A DNA stretch of 64,000 bases from Nocardioides halotolerans DSM 19273 (GCF_000422805.1 NZ_KE383922.1:485772-549771), one strand, 5' to 3'; counted from the first letter of the stretch, positions 1-10,098 are shown. Notes: a model not told the origin generated them from the letters alone. A program made the numbers and translations.

Positions 1-58
1 GCCGGTCGGGCACGCGGAAGCGGCCCCGGCCGGGTGCGGGAGCGGTGGTGGAGTCCAT
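1..58 (-). CDS. 5' end of a gene cut by the window edge
   Basis: Only the first 19 codons are visible, starting at an ATG at 56-58 (read leftward) with a strong ribosome binding site GAGGAGG (64-70) five bases upstream. The residues are Pro, Gly and Arg rich and give no domain. It is divergent from the marR-type gene at 146, with that regulator's likely operator in between, so a drug-efflux transporter or other MarR target is a reasonable guess, but nothing in the 19 residues shows it. Confidence 0.6.
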   Translation of the reverse strand, partial: MDSTTAPAPGRGRFRVPDR

Positions 59-93
59 GCGGACCTCCTCGGAAGAGTGCGGGAGGCTAATAC

Positions 94-115
94 TGAGGTT
101 ACCTCATCATGAGGT
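94..115. promoter_or_regulatory. Likely MarR operator, three half-sites
   Basis: TGAGGT (94-99), ACCTCA (101-106) and TGAGGT (110-115) form two overlapping inverted repeats, one with a 1-nt and one with a 3-nt spacer. They lie between the leftward gene starting at 58 and the rightward MarR gene at 146, just upstream of the hexamer TATCGT (134-139) that fits a -10 box. Binding here could repress both genes, the usual MarR arrangement. The binding itself is inferred. Confidence 0.6.
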
Positions 116-145
116 TACAACACCAAACCTTGCTATCGTGTTCCC

Positions 146-586
146 GTGAGCGACGTGGAGCCGGGCGACTCCCTCGGGGAGGCATTCGGAGCCGTCGCCC
201 GCCGGCTGCGCGTCGCGTCGATGGCCGCCCTGGCGCAGCACGACGTGACGCCCTCGCAGGTGCGGGCGATCCGGGTGCTGGCCGCCCACGGGGGAGTGCG
301 GTCGAAGGAGCTCGCCGAGCACCTCAAGATCGCGCCGAGGTCGGCCACGGAGGTCGTCGACGCGCTCGAGGAGAAGGGCCTGGTCGCGCGCTCGCCCGAC
401 CCGGACGACCGTCGGGCGGTCGTCGTCTCGCTGACCGACCGCGGGCACGCGCTGGCCGAGCAGGTGCGCCGGACCAGGGGAGTGGAGTCGGAGCGGATCT
501 TCGACCGGCTCAGCCAGACCGACCGCGACCACCTCGCGCGGATCCTCCGCAGGCTGCAGGACCAGGACCCCTCAGGCAGGTCCTAG
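146..586 (+). CDS. MarR family transcriptional regulator
   Basis: A 146-residue winged helix-turn-helix protein. The DNA-binding part spans roughly residues 30-100: the segment VTPSQVRAIRVLAAHGG precedes the recognition region SKELAEHLKIAPRSATEVVD, and the wing carries DPDDRRAVVVSLTDRG, the conserved D-x-R motif of MarR proteins. Such dimers usually repress a neighbouring efflux or stress gene and let go when a small aromatic ligand binds. The GTG start is preceded by TATCGT and 6 nt, suggesting a leaderless mRNA. The stop codon overlaps the end of the convergent YdeI gene by 4 nt. Ligand and targets are unknown. Confidence 0.92.
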   Translation: MSDVEPGDSLGEAFGAVARRLRVASMAALAQHDVTPSQVRAIRVLAAHGGVRSKELAEHLKIAPRSATEVVDALEEKGLVARSPDPDDRRAVVVSLTDRGHALAEQVRRTRGVESERIFDRLSQTDRDHLARILRRLQDQDPSGRS

Positions 587-1155
587 GCGCGGAGCCGGCG
601 CACGGCGCGCTCGACCCGGGCGCGCCGCGTCTGCGGGTCGCGGGCGGTCACGAGGTCGAGGACGACGGCGTACCGCTCGGTGCGGCTCAGGGCGTCGTAC
701 GCCGCGGCGGCGGCTGGGGCGGCGTCGAGCGCCGCGCGGAGGTCGTCGGGGACGGTGAACTCCTTCTGCGAGACGTACGCCGCGTCCCACCGCCCGTCGG
801 CGCGGGCCGCCTCGACCTCGGCGAGGCCGGGCGCGCGCATCCGGCCGGCTTCGGTGAGCTCGGTGACCTTGCGCACGTTGACCTGCGACCACCGGCTGCC
901 GGGCCGGCGCGGCACGTACTTCTGGAGGTACCACTGGTCGTCGAGACCCCGCCGCTGCCCCGAGATCCAGCCCCAGCACAGACCGACGTCAACGGCCTCG
1001 TCGCTGCTCATCGACGCGATGCCCGACGACGCCTTCGCCAGCTTGAGCCAGACGCCCGCGTCGTGGCCGTGGTGCTCGGCGAGCCACGCGTCGAACGCGG
1101 CCGCGTCGCGGAACGGCAGCACCTCCGCGCCGTCCTCGCCGGGCACCTTGGTCAT
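583..1155 (-). CDS. YdeI/OmpD-associated family protein
   Basis: A 190-residue protein of the YdeI family, recognised by the N-terminal block FRDAAAFDAWLAEHHGHDAGVW, the motif VDVGLCWGWISGQRRGLDDQ and the segment YVPRRPGSRWSQVNVRKVTEL. The C-terminal tail is the Arg-rich helical region seen in the family. Family members are linked to bacteriocin or peptide resistance in Enterobacteria, but the biochemical role is not established, least of all in Actinobacteria. The ATG has TAGGCT seven bases upstream (minus strand, 1163-1168), so it is probably leaderless. It converges on the MarR gene. Confidence 0.85.
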   Translation of the reverse strand: MTKVPGEDGAEVLPFRDAAAFDAWLAEHHGHDAGVWLKLAKASSGIASMSSDEAVDVGLCWGWISGQRRGLDDQWYLQKYVPRRPGSRWSQVNVRKVTELTEAGRMRAPGLAEVEAARADGRWDAAYVSQKEFTVPDDLRAALDAAPAAAAAYDALSRTERYAVVLDLVTARDPQTRRARVERAVRRLRA

Positions 1156-1165
1156 GGCGCGGAGC

Positions 1166-2161
1166 CTAGAGACCTGCGCGAGGCACGGCGAACGACGAGC
1201 GCAACCGCTCCCGGGCGCCCGTGGCAGCGCCGATCCGGTCGAGGCCGAGGAGGGCGGCGCCGAGGACCGGTGGGGCGTCGACCACGCGGACCACGGCGAG
1301 CGGCGCGGTGTCCGCGAGCAGGCGGTGGATGTCGTCCATCAGCAGGGCATGCCCGGCGGTGAGCACGCCGCCGCCGAGCACCACGTCGATGGGCTCGGAC
1401 AGCGCGTCCAGCCGGCGGATCGTCGTGGCGGCCAGCGCGACGACCTCCTCGGCCTGGCGCCGTACGACGCCGCGGGCGAGGTCGTCGCCGGCCTCGGCGA
1501 CGGAGAACAGCAGCGGCGTGAGCGACAGGCAGCGCTCCTCGGTGAGCTCGCCGAGGTGCACGGCCTCGATCAGCTCGGCCATCGTGGTCAGCCCGGCGTG
1601 GCGGGGGAGTGCGGTGCGCAGGGCGGTGTCGGGCCCGCGACCGTCCTCGGCGCGGGCCGCCCACCACATCGCCTCCCGCCAGAGCTGGCCACCGCCGCCC
1701 CAGTCGCCGGAGATCTGCCCGACCGCGGCGAAGTGCACCGTCGTGCCGTCCTCGCGCACGCCGGTCCCGTTGATCCCGGCGCCGCAGACGATCGCGACAC
1801 CCCGCCCCGACTCCACACCGGCCCGCAGCAGGGCGAAGGTGTCGTTGACGATCTCCTGGGAGGGCGCCCACCCGGCCGCGGCGACCGCCGCCTCCAGCGC
1901 CCGCTGCTCGACCGGGAAGTCGACGTTGGCGAGGCACGCGGCGACGTGCCGGACCTCGACGGGCCCGGCCTGCGCGAGCGCCGCCGACACCGTCGGCGCG
2001 ATCGCCGTGACGGCCGCAGGCGCGCCGACCAGGTGCGGGTGGAACGGACCGCCGCGGGCGCGCCCGAGCAGCGCGCCTTCGCCTGAGACCACGCAGACGT
2101 CGGTCTTGCTGTTGCCGGCGTCGACGGCCAGCACCGCCGGTGTCGGGGCGGTCACGCCCAC
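1166..2161 (-). CDS. BadF/BadG-type ATPase, N-acetylglucosamine kinase-like
   Basis: A 331-residue protein of the ASKHA fold. The phosphate-1 loop VDAGNSKTDV is at about residues 14-23, and the second-lobe signature VCGAGINGTGV is near residue 120. This subfamily phosphorylates N-acetylglucosamine or related sugars, or glucosamine. It is the last gene of an apparent three-gene leftward operon; its GTG lies inside the end of the GH4 gene (10-nt overlap), which points to translational coupling. The operon pairing suggests it phosphorylates a sugar that the GH4 enzyme releases or consumes. Substrate is inferred only. Confidence 0.82.
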   Translation of the reverse strand: MGVTAPTPAVLAVDAGNSKTDVCVVSGEGALLGRARGGPFHPHLVGAPAAVTAIAPTVSAALAQAGPVEVRHVAACLANVDFPVEQRALEAAVAAAGWAPSQEIVNDTFALLRAGVESGRGVAIVCGAGINGTGVREDGTTVHFAAVGQISGDWGGGGQLWREAMWWAARAEDGRGPDTALRTALPRHAGLTTMAELIEAVHLGELTEERCLSLTPLLFSVAEAGDDLARGVVRRQAEEVVALAATTIRRLDALSEPIDVVLGGGVLTAGHALLMDDIHRLLADTAPLAVVRVVDAPPVLGAALLGLDRIGAATGARERLRSSFAVPRAGL

Positions 2162-3408
2162 GGCAGGTGCTCGCGGTTGTGGGCGAGCAGTCGGTCGGTC
2201 AGCCCCTCAGCGAGCGCCACCTGCCCGACAAGAGGATGGGCGAGCAGGGCCTCGACGACGCGGTGGCGGCCGCCGTGGAGCGCGGCCTCGAGCGCGAGGT
2301 GCTCGTACGCCGTCACGTGGGCCACCAGCCCGGCGTGCAGTGGCGCGAGCGGGGCGACGTCGACGGCACGCGGTCCGTTGCGGTCGACGAGCGCCGGGAC
2401 CTCGACCACCGCGTCGTCGGGCAGGAAGGGGAGCGTCCCGTCGTTGCGGAGATTCACCACGTGCGTGCCGGCGGGACCGTCACCGAGCAGCGCCGCGGCG
2501 AGCTGCACGGCCGCCTCGGAGTAGAACGCGCCACCGCGCTCGGCGAGCAGGTCCGGCTTCTCTTCGAGGCGCGGGTCGGCGTACAGCTTCAGCAGCCGGC
2601 GCTCGATCTCCGCCACCTTCGCGGCCCGCGACGGCGCGGCGAGCTGCTCGCGCACCACCTCGTCGTGGGCGTAGAAGTAGCGCAGGTAGTAGGACGGCAC
2701 CACGCCGAGGGAGCGGAGCAGCTCCGGCGGCAGCCCGACCGACCCGGCGATCTCGTCGACGCGGCTGCTCAGGAGCTCCGGCAGCCGGTCGACGCCGCCG
2801 ACGCGGGCGGCGCGCTCCCAGGTCAGGTGGTTGAGCCCGACGTGGTCGAGCTCGAGCGACTGTGGCGGCACGCCGAGCGCCGCGGCGAAGCGACGCTGGA
2901 ACCCGATCGCCACGTTGCACAGCCCGACCGCGCGGTGCCCCTCCTGCAGGAGCGCGCGGGTCACGATGCCCACCGGGTTGGTGAAGTCGATGATCCAGGC
3001 GTCGGGCGCGGCCCGCCGGACCTGCTCGGCGAGGTCGAGCACCACCGGGACCGTCCGCAGCGCCTTCGCGAGGCCGCCGGCGCCGGTGGTCTCCTGACCG
3101 ACGCAGCCGCACTCGAGCGGCCAGGTCTCGTCGTCATTGCGTGCCGCCTGCCCGCCGACGCGCAGCTGCAGGAGCACGGCGTCCACACCGTCGAGGGCGG
3201 GCTCGAGCGAGGCCGAGGTGACCAGCCGGGTGGGGGAGCCGAGACGGGCCAGGATCCGGCGGCTCACCCCGGCCACGCGCTCCAGCCGCTCGGCGGCGGG
3301 GTCGACCAGCACCAGCTCGTCGACCGGCAAAGCGTCATGCAGGCGGCCGAGGCCGTCGACCAGCTCGGGGGTGTAGGTCGAGCCGCCGCCGACCACCGCG
3401 ATCCTCAT
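2152..3408 (-). CDS. Family 4 glycoside hydrolase (6-phospho-beta-glucosidase type)
   Basis: A 418-residue NAD- and metal-dependent GH4 enzyme. The N terminus MRIAVVGGGSTYTPELV is the Rossmann dinucleotide loop; DFTNPVGIVTRALL and GLCNVAIGF carry the conserved Asn-Pro and metal-binding Cys, and DHVGLNHLTW carries the metal-binding His. GH4 enzymes oxidise C3 of the sugar, eliminate the aglycone and usually act on 6-phospho-glucosides; no PTS gene is present here. The ATG overlaps the stop of the DJ-1 gene (ATGA). A much longer reading frame upstream to 4464 has no family match and was discarded. Confidence 0.9.
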   Translation of the reverse strand: MRIAVVGGGSTYTPELVDGLGRLHDALPVDELVLVDPAAERLERVAGVSRRILARLGSPTRLVTSASLEPALDGVDAVLLQLRVGGQAARNDDETWPLECGCVGQETTGAGGLAKALRTVPVVLDLAEQVRRAAPDAWIIDFTNPVGIVTRALLQEGHRAVGLCNVAIGFQRRFAAALGVPPQSLELDHVGLNHLTWERAARVGGVDRLPELLSSRVDEIAGSVGLPPELLRSLGVVPSYYLRYFYAHDEVVREQLAAPSRAAKVAEIERRLLKLYADPRLEEKPDLLAERGGAFYSEAAVQLAAALLGDGPAGTHVVNLRNDGTLPFLPDDAVVEVPALVDRNGPRAVDVAPLAPLHAGLVAHVTAYEHLALEAALHGGRHRVVEALLAHPLVGQVALAEGLTDRLLAHNREHLPWA

Positions 3409-4079
3409 CGGGCCGGCGGCTCCCAGAACTCCGGGATCGCGCCCTGCGGGCGGCCCAGCTCGACGGCTCGGCGTACGACGTCGGGGGAGGCCTTCTCGAG
3501 CGCGCCGGTGTCGTGCGGCGGCTGGGGGTCGTACTCGATGACGAGCTGGATGGCCTGGGCGGTCGTCGTGTCGCTCAGCCGTTCGGCGAGGGCGAGCGCC
3601 ATGTCGATGCCCGACGAGACGCCCGCCGCGGTCATCACGTGGTGCTCCTCGTCGACGACCACCCGCTGGTCCGAGCGCGCCGAGCCGAGCTGCGGGAGCA
3701 GGTCGAGCACGCCGAAGTGCGAGGCCGCCGGCGCGCCCGCCAGAAGGCCCGCGTGCGCGAGCAGCAGGGAGCCCGAGCAGACCGACGTCGTCCACCGCGT
3801 CGTGGGATGGACCTGCTGGAGCCAGCCGATGAGGGGGCTGCCGAGCGCCTCGGCGGTGCCCGGCCCGCCGGGCACGACCACGACGTCGGGCCTGGGGCAG
3901 TCGTCGTACGCCGTGGTCGCGACCAGCTCGAGCCCGCTGTCGGTGCGCACCGGGCCGGGCGCGTCGGACACGAGGTCGAGCACCGCGTCGGGGAGGAACC
4001 GCAGGACGTCGATCGGCCCGGCGGCGTCGAGGGTGGTCATGCCGGCGTACAGGACGACGGCGACGCGCAGCTCGCTCAC
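3405..4079 (-). CDS. DJ-1/PfpI family protein
   Basis: A 224-residue single-domain DJ-1/PfpI protein. The nucleophile elbow TSVCSGSLLLA places the reactive Cys at residue 101, and VVVVPGGPGTAEAL (about 66-79) forms the start of the oxyanion region. The sequence resembles isonitrile hydratase-like and GlxA N-terminal domains, but no C-terminal AraC domain follows. It opens the leftward operon with the GH4 and kinase genes, overlapping the GH4 start by 4 nt. GTG start. Reaction unknown. Confidence 0.87.
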   Translation of the reverse strand: MSELRVAVVLYAGMTTLDAAGPIDVLRFLPDAVLDLVSDAPGPVRTDSGLELVATTAYDDCPRPDVVVVPGGPGTAEALGSPLIGWLQQVHPTTRWTTSVCSGSLLLAHAGLLAGAPAASHFGVLDLLPQLGSARSDQRVVVDEEHHVMTAAGVSSGIDMALALAERLSDTTTAQAIQLVIEYDPQPPHDTGALEKASPDVVRRAVELGRPQGAIPEFWEPPAR

Positions 4080-4132
4080 GCGGCCAGCCTCGCACGTCGT
4101 CGATCTCCGAGCCGCTCGATAACGTCGCTGTC

Positions 4133-4924
4133 ATGAGTGCCGACCAGGTCGTCAGCGTCAGCCGCGTCGTCGGGGCAGCACCCGAGGTCGTCTTCGAGCT
4201 CATCGCCGACCCGTCACGGCAGCCCTCGTGGGACGGCAACGACAACCTCGGCTCGGCCGAACCGGGCCAGCGCGTGCGCGCCGTCGGTGACGTGTTCGTG
4301 ATGACGCTGACCGTCGGAGCCGTGCGCGACAACCACGTCGTCGAGTTCGAGGAGGCCCGTCGCATCGCGTGGCGTCCGTCCGAGCCGGGGGCCGAGCCGC
4401 CCGGGCACCTCTGGCGCTGGGAGCTGGAGCCGCACGCGGACGGCGGCACCCTCGTCACGCACACCTACGACTGGACCGGGCTCACCGACGAGAACAGGTT
4501 CGCGCGAGCCCGGGCCACGACCCCCGACAAGCTGCGCGCCTCGCTCGACAGGCTCGCCGACGCGGCGGTGCGCGACGCCCTTGCGCTGCCCGCGCTGTTC
4601 GCCGGCGTCTCGGTGACCGACCTGGCGGCCGCCGAGGAGTGGTACGAACGCCTGTTCGGATCGCCCCCGTCGTTCCGCCCCAACGACACCGAGGCCGTCT
4701 GGGAGGTCGCGCCGGGCCGGTCGGTGTACGTCGAGCAGCGGCCGGACCACGCCGGTCACGCGCTGGCGACGGTGTTCGTCGACGACCTCGCCGAGCGCGT
4801 CGCCGCGATCACTGGCCGCGGGCTCGAGCCACACCTCGACGAGACCTACGACAACGGCGTGCGGAAGGTGACCTACCGCGACCCCGAGGGCAACGAGCTC
4901 GGGTTCGGTGGGGGACCCGCCTGA
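4133..4924 (+). CDS. SRPBCC domain fused to a VOC (glyoxalase-fold) domain
   Basis: A 263-residue two-domain protein. Residues 1-145 are a START/Bet v 1-like SRPBCC domain (VSRVVGAAPEVVFELIADPSR at the start, HLWRWELEPHADGGTLVTHTYDW later split across strands), a fold that holds hydrophobic ligands. Residues 155-263 are a VOC domain, with LFAGVSVTDLAAAEEWYERL and the closing KVTYRDPEGNELGFG typical of glyoxalase/bleomycin-resistance folds. Both domains also occur alone; the fusion suggests ligand capture coupled to a metal-site reaction or sequestration. The ATG has TAACGT seven bases upstream (4120-4125). Function unknown. Confidence 0.85.
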   Translation: MSADQVVSVSRVVGAAPEVVFELIADPSRQPSWDGNDNLGSAEPGQRVRAVGDVFVMTLTVGAVRDNHVVEFEEARRIAWRPSEPGAEPPGHLWRWELEPHADGGTLVTHTYDWTGLTDENRFARARATTPDKLRASLDRLADAAVRDALALPALFAGVSVTDLAAAEEWYERLFGSPPSFRPNDTEAVWEVAPGRSVYVEQRPDHAGHALATVFVDDLAERVAAITGRGLEPHLDETYDNGVRKVTYRDPEGNELGFGGGPA

Positions 4925-4933
4925 ATCCCACAG

Positions 4934-4949
4934 TGGTACCATATTGGTA
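4934..4949. promoter_or_regulatory. Palindromic operator and -10 box of the toxin-antitoxin pair
   Basis: TGGTACCA (4934-4941) is a perfect palindrome and TACCA-TAT-TGGTA (4937-4949) is a second, overlapping inverted repeat reaching the antitoxin start codon. TACCAT (4937-4942) with a 6-nt spacer also fits a leaderless -10 box. An antitoxin bound here would cover the promoter, the usual autoregulation of such pairs. Confidence 0.55.
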
Positions 4950-5167
4950 TGTCGGTCCAGATCGCAGTGCGACTCCCTGACGAGCTGGTGGCCTACGTCG
5001 ACGACCTGGTCCGTCAGGGCGCGGGATCGCGCGCTGCGGTGGTCGTGCGCGCACTGCGTCTGCACCGGCAGCAGCTGGACGGCGAGCGCGATGCGCGGAT
5101 CCTCGAGGAGTCGGGAGACTACGACGACCTCGAGGGACTGACAGCCCACACGTCGATCGCGGACTAG
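4949..5167 (+). CDS. Ribbon-helix-helix antitoxin (MazE-like)
   Basis: A 72-residue protein. The N-terminal strand and helices SVQIAVRLPDELVAYVDDLV followed by SRAAVVVRALRLH are a ribbon-helix-helix DNA-binding domain; the acidic C-terminal tail (EESGDYDDLEGLTAH) looks like the disordered toxin-wrapping segment of MazE antitoxins. It sits 11 nt before the MazF-type gene. No ribosome binding site precedes the ATG, consistent with a leaderless transcript. The partner and palindrome make the assignment good, though RHH antitoxins also serve other toxin families. Confidence 0.85.
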   Translation: MSVQIAVRLPDELVAYVDDLVRQGAGSRAAVVVRALRLHRQQLDGERDARILEESGDYDDLEGLTAHTSIAD

Positions 5168-5178
5168 GCCACGGCCTA

Positions 5179-5493
5179 GTGCGAGACATCCACGTCGCGC
5201 ACCTCGACAAGGCCCGCCCGGTCCTGGTCCTGACGCGCGAGCCCGTCCGCGCGGCCATGCGTCGCGTCACGGTCGCGCCGATCACCACGACGATCAAGGG
5301 ACTCAGCACCGAGGTGCCCGTGGGACCCGGCAACGGACTGGCCGAGCCGTCGGTGATCAGCTGCGACAACATCATCACGATCGACAAGGCGGCGCTCGGT
5401 CGCCACCTCGGGTTCCTGTTCGAGCGCCAGGAGAGCGAGCTCGCAGCAGCCATCATCAGCGCCTTCGCCCTGCGGGCCGAGGGATCCGCCTGA
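5179..5493 (+). CDS. MazF/PemK-type endoribonuclease toxin
   Basis: A 104-residue protein with the MazF barrel pattern: an N-terminal RPVLVLTREPV strand pair, VTVAPITTTIKGLSTEVPVG, and SVISCDNIITIDKAAL near residues 67-82. Family toxins cut single-stranded RNA at short motifs and are neutralised by the co-transcribed antitoxin. It starts with GTG just downstream of the antitoxin stop. The first residues are shorter than in some MazF proteins (the usual N-terminal RG-V motif is not obvious), so activity is uncertain. Confidence 0.85.
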   Translation: MRDIHVAHLDKARPVLVLTREPVRAAMRRVTVAPITTTIKGLSTEVPVGPGNGLAEPSVISCDNIITIDKAALGRHLGFLFERQESELAAAIISAFALRAEGSA

Positions 5494-5540
5494 CCGGACC
5501 GGGCACCGGGCTGTGGGGAGTGGCGGGCGATCTGCTCCCT

Positions 5541-5580
5541 CCAGTAACTGACATAATGTCGCTTATCGGCGATCTACTGG
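5541..5580. other. AT-rich dif-like or tyrosine-recombinase-like site
   Basis: In a 161-bp gap between the toxin and a GNAT gene, CCAGTA (5541-5546) and TACTGG (5575-5580) bracket an AT-rich core. The core can be read as two 11-bp arms, AACTGACATAA (5546-5556) and TTATCGGCGAT (5563-5573), around 6 bases (TGTCGC), the arm-6-arm layout of XerCD sites. It also contains GACAT-A-ATGTC. No recombinase gene is nearby, so this is a pattern match only. Confidence 0.3.
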
Positions 5581-5654
5581 GTGAAGGTGCGCGGACCACG
5601 GCGCCCGGCAGAAACCCGCTGGCGCCGCGTGCGTGGACACCGCACAGTCGGATC

Positions 5655-6143
5655 ATGCTCGAGCTGCGCATCCTGACACCTGACGACTGGCCGACCTGGC
5701 GCGAGCTGCGGCTCGCGGCGCTGGCAGACGCACCGGCAGCCTTCGGCTCGACGCTCGCCGAGTGGCAGGGCGCCGGCGACACCGAGGAACGCTGGCGCTC
5801 GCGGCTGTCGATCCCGGGCGCCCGCGATGTGGTGGCCGTCCTGGACGGCGCTCCCGTCGGCATGGTCAGCGGCGTTCCCGGCCGGGACGACGAGAGCGCC
5901 GAGCTGATCTCGATGTGGGTGAGCCCGTCGGCGCGTGGCCACGGCGTCGGCGACCGTCTCGTCCAGGCCGTCGAGGACTGGGCGGCCGACCGGGGCGCCG
6001 CGAGGCTGCGGCTCTCGGTGATGCCGGACAACGACGCGGCCCGCGCGCTGTACGAGCGCAACGGCTTCGCCGACACCGGCGAGCCGGGGGATCAGCGCCC
6101 CGACGGCACCTTCGAGCGGCTCATGGTGAAGACGCTCCCCTAG
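5655..6143 (+). CDS. GNAT family N-acetyltransferase
   Basis: A 162-residue single GNAT domain. ELRILTPDDWPTWRELRLAAL opens the fold, ELISMWVSPSARGHGVGDRL carries the acetyl-CoA pyrophosphate loop (R-G-x-G-V-G), and LSVMPDNDAARALYERNGF is the closing motif. The ATG at 5655 begins exactly at the conserved first strand; the longer frame from 5520 would run through the AT-rich recombination-like site and adds nothing recognisable. Substrate unknown. Confidence 0.88.
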   Translation: MLELRILTPDDWPTWRELRLAALADAPAAFGSTLAEWQGAGDTEERWRSRLSIPGARDVVAVLDGAPVGMVSGVPGRDDESAELISMWVSPSARGHGVGDRLVQAVEDWAADRGAARLRLSVMPDNDAARALYERNGFADTGEPGDQRPDGTFERLMVKTLP

Positions 6144-6179
6144 GTGTTCGGTCCACGACCGGGTGCGCTGGCGCCCCGG

Positions 6180-7334
6180 CTACGTGCAGAGCCCCGCGTC
6201 GTCCAGCTCGTCGGGGTCGGCCCCCACTCCGCTCGATGGGTCTCCCGTCGGGTCGGGCACGGGGTCGCCGCCGGCGGGTGGCGTCGTGGCGACGTCGCCG
6301 ACCCCGATCGACCCGTCGCGGAAGCTGCCCAGCGGCTCGTCGTGGCGGATGCGCTCCCACAGCAGCTCCGCCTCCGGCAGCCACTCGACGCGACCCTCCT
6401 CGGTGGGAGAGAGCCGGTTGGGGACGGTGATGAACCGGATCCGGCTCTCGCCGAGGTCCTTGACCTGCAGCCCGATCTCGGCGAGGTCCTTGACGCTGTC
6501 GATGTCGGTGGTGAGCGAGCCGGTGGCGGCGTCGAGGAAGCGCACCAGCCGGTCGACCCGCGCCAGGGTTCCCTTCTCCATCACCTTGTGCGCCAGGGCC
6601 GCGATGAACGCCTGCTGGCGCTTGATCCGCCCGAGGTCGGTGCCGTCGCCCACGCCGTACCGGATCCGGATGTAGTCGAGCGCCTGCTGGTCGCGCAGCG
6701 TGTGCACGCCGGCCGGGATCGTGATGTCGCCCTTGTCGCTGTGCAGCTCCCGAGGCACGCACACCTCGACCCCGCCCACGGCGTTGACCATGTCCTTGAA
6801 GCCGTTGAAGTCCACGACCACGTAGTTGTCGACGCGCACCCCGGTCGTCTGCTCGAGCTGACGCTGGGTGCACGCCGCTCCCCCGACGGAGAACGCCGCG
6901 TTCCAGATGGCGCCCTGCTGCCCGGGGATCGTGTCGCCGTCCTCGGTGTAGCAGTCGGGGCGGTCCACCAGGGAGTCGCGCGGGATCGAGATACCGTACG
7001 CCGAGCGCCGGTCTGCCGACAGGTGCACGAGGATCGTGGTGTCCGAGCCGCCGCCGGACGCGTCGTCGATCCCGTTGCCGGCACCCTCGCGGCTGTCCGA
7101 GCCCATCACGAGGATGTTGAGCGGCCGGTGCGGGCCCTCGACCGCCGGCATGTCGGGGCGGTCCGGGCCGAGCTGCTCGCCGATCTCTTCGACCCGCAGG
7201 TTGCCGTTGAGGTGCCGGTAGAACAGCGTCACCGACAGGCCGCTGACCAGGCCGAGCACGAGAGCGGCGAGGCACAGCGCCTTCGCGGTCGTGCGGCCCC
7301 TCCCCTGCGGCAGCCGCCGTGCCCCTCGCACCAT
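6180..7334 (-). CDS. LytR-CpsA-Psr (LCP) family cell-wall glycopolymer ligase
   Basis: A 384-residue membrane-anchored protein with a short basic N terminus, one transmembrane helix at about residues 17-38 and an outer LCP domain. Visible LCP blocks are LNILVMGSDSREGAGN, SDTTILVHLSADRRSAYGIS followed by IPRDSLV, and HTLRDQQALDYIRIRYG. LCP enzymes move polymers such as arabinogalactan or teichoic acids from lipid carriers to peptidoglycan. Next to a WhiB gene on the same strand, with no sign of a shared operon. Confidence 0.92.
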   Translation of the reverse strand: MVRGARRLPQGRGRTTAKALCLAALVLGLVSGLSVTLFYRHLNGNLRVEEIGEQLGPDRPDMPAVEGPHRPLNILVMGSDSREGAGNGIDDASGGGSDTTILVHLSADRRSAYGISIPRDSLVDRPDCYTEDGDTIPGQQGAIWNAAFSVGGAACTQRQLEQTTGVRVDNYVVVDFNGFKDMVNAVGGVEVCVPRELHSDKGDITIPAGVHTLRDQQALDYIRIRYGVGDGTDLGRIKRQQAFIAALAHKVMEKGTLARVDRLVRFLDAATGSLTTDIDSVKDLAEIGLQVKDLGESRIRFITVPNRLSPTEEGRVEWLPEAELLWERIRHDEPLGSFRDGSIGVGDVATTPPAGGDPVPDPTGDPSSGVGADPDELDDAGLCT

Positions 7335-7398
7335 GCTGAGCAGGACGCACGAGCGCGGCGAAAGGTTGTCGGTGGCCGACGGTGATGAGCGAGCCGGC

Positions 7399-7629
7399 TC
7401 AGGCGGCTACCTTGCGGGGCCGGCCGGGACCGCGCTTGGTCGCCACCACGGCGCCGTCGACGAGGATCTCGCCGCCCCAGACGCCGTGCGGCTCGCCGCG
7501 CTCGAGCGCCTCGGACAGGCACTGCGCGCGCAGCGGGCACGACGCGCACAGCTGCTTGGCCAGGTCGAGCGCCCGACCGTAGGTGTCGAAGAAGAGCTCC
7601 GGCCGGCGCTGGCACGGTAGGGCTGACAC
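7399..7629 (-). CDS. whiB7: WhiB family iron-sulfur regulator, WhiB7-like
   Basis: A 76-residue protein with Cys at 6, 28, 31 and 37 (C-x21-C-x2-C-x5-C), the [4Fe-4S] ligands of Wbl proteins, followed by GVWGGEI and a C-terminal KRGPGRPRK AT-hook. The AT-hook and the extended turn are marks of WhiB7, which binds the housekeeping sigma factor and activates intrinsic multidrug-resistance genes. A GTG nine bases upstream (7638) is possible, but the start at 7629 has GGGAG at good spacing. The resistance regulon is inferred from mycobacterial and Streptomyces WhiB7. Confidence 0.85.
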   Translation of the reverse strand: MSALPCQRRPELFFDTYGRALDLAKQLCASCPLRAQCLSEALERGEPHGVWGGEILVDGAVVATKRGPGRPRKVAA

Positions 7630-7662
7630 TGCGCGCACTCCCAGGGGTCTCGGTGGTTGGTC

Positions 7663-7685
7663 ACCTCAGCCTTGGCGTCTGAGGT
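7663..7685. promoter_or_regulatory. Inverted repeat in the whiB7 leader
   Basis: ACCTCAG (7663-7669) and CTGAGGT (7679-7685) form a perfect 7-bp stem with a 9-nt loop, about 35 nt before the whiB7 start. Mycobacterial whiB7 is controlled by an attenuator in its leader, so a hairpin here could be part of one, or end the upstream uvrA-like transcript. No U-tract is present. Confidence 0.35.
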
Positions 7686-7743
7686 AGGGCACCACATCGG
7701 GAGAACGCCTTAGATCCGGTCCGGAGCGGCTTCCACGAGCGAC

Positions 7744-10098
<2,355 letters not shown>

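Noticed and set aside
7407..7697. Regulatory uORF in the whiB7 leader
   Set aside because: A frame from 7697 overlaps whiB7 for its full length and has no stop before it, so it cannot act as a short leader peptide.
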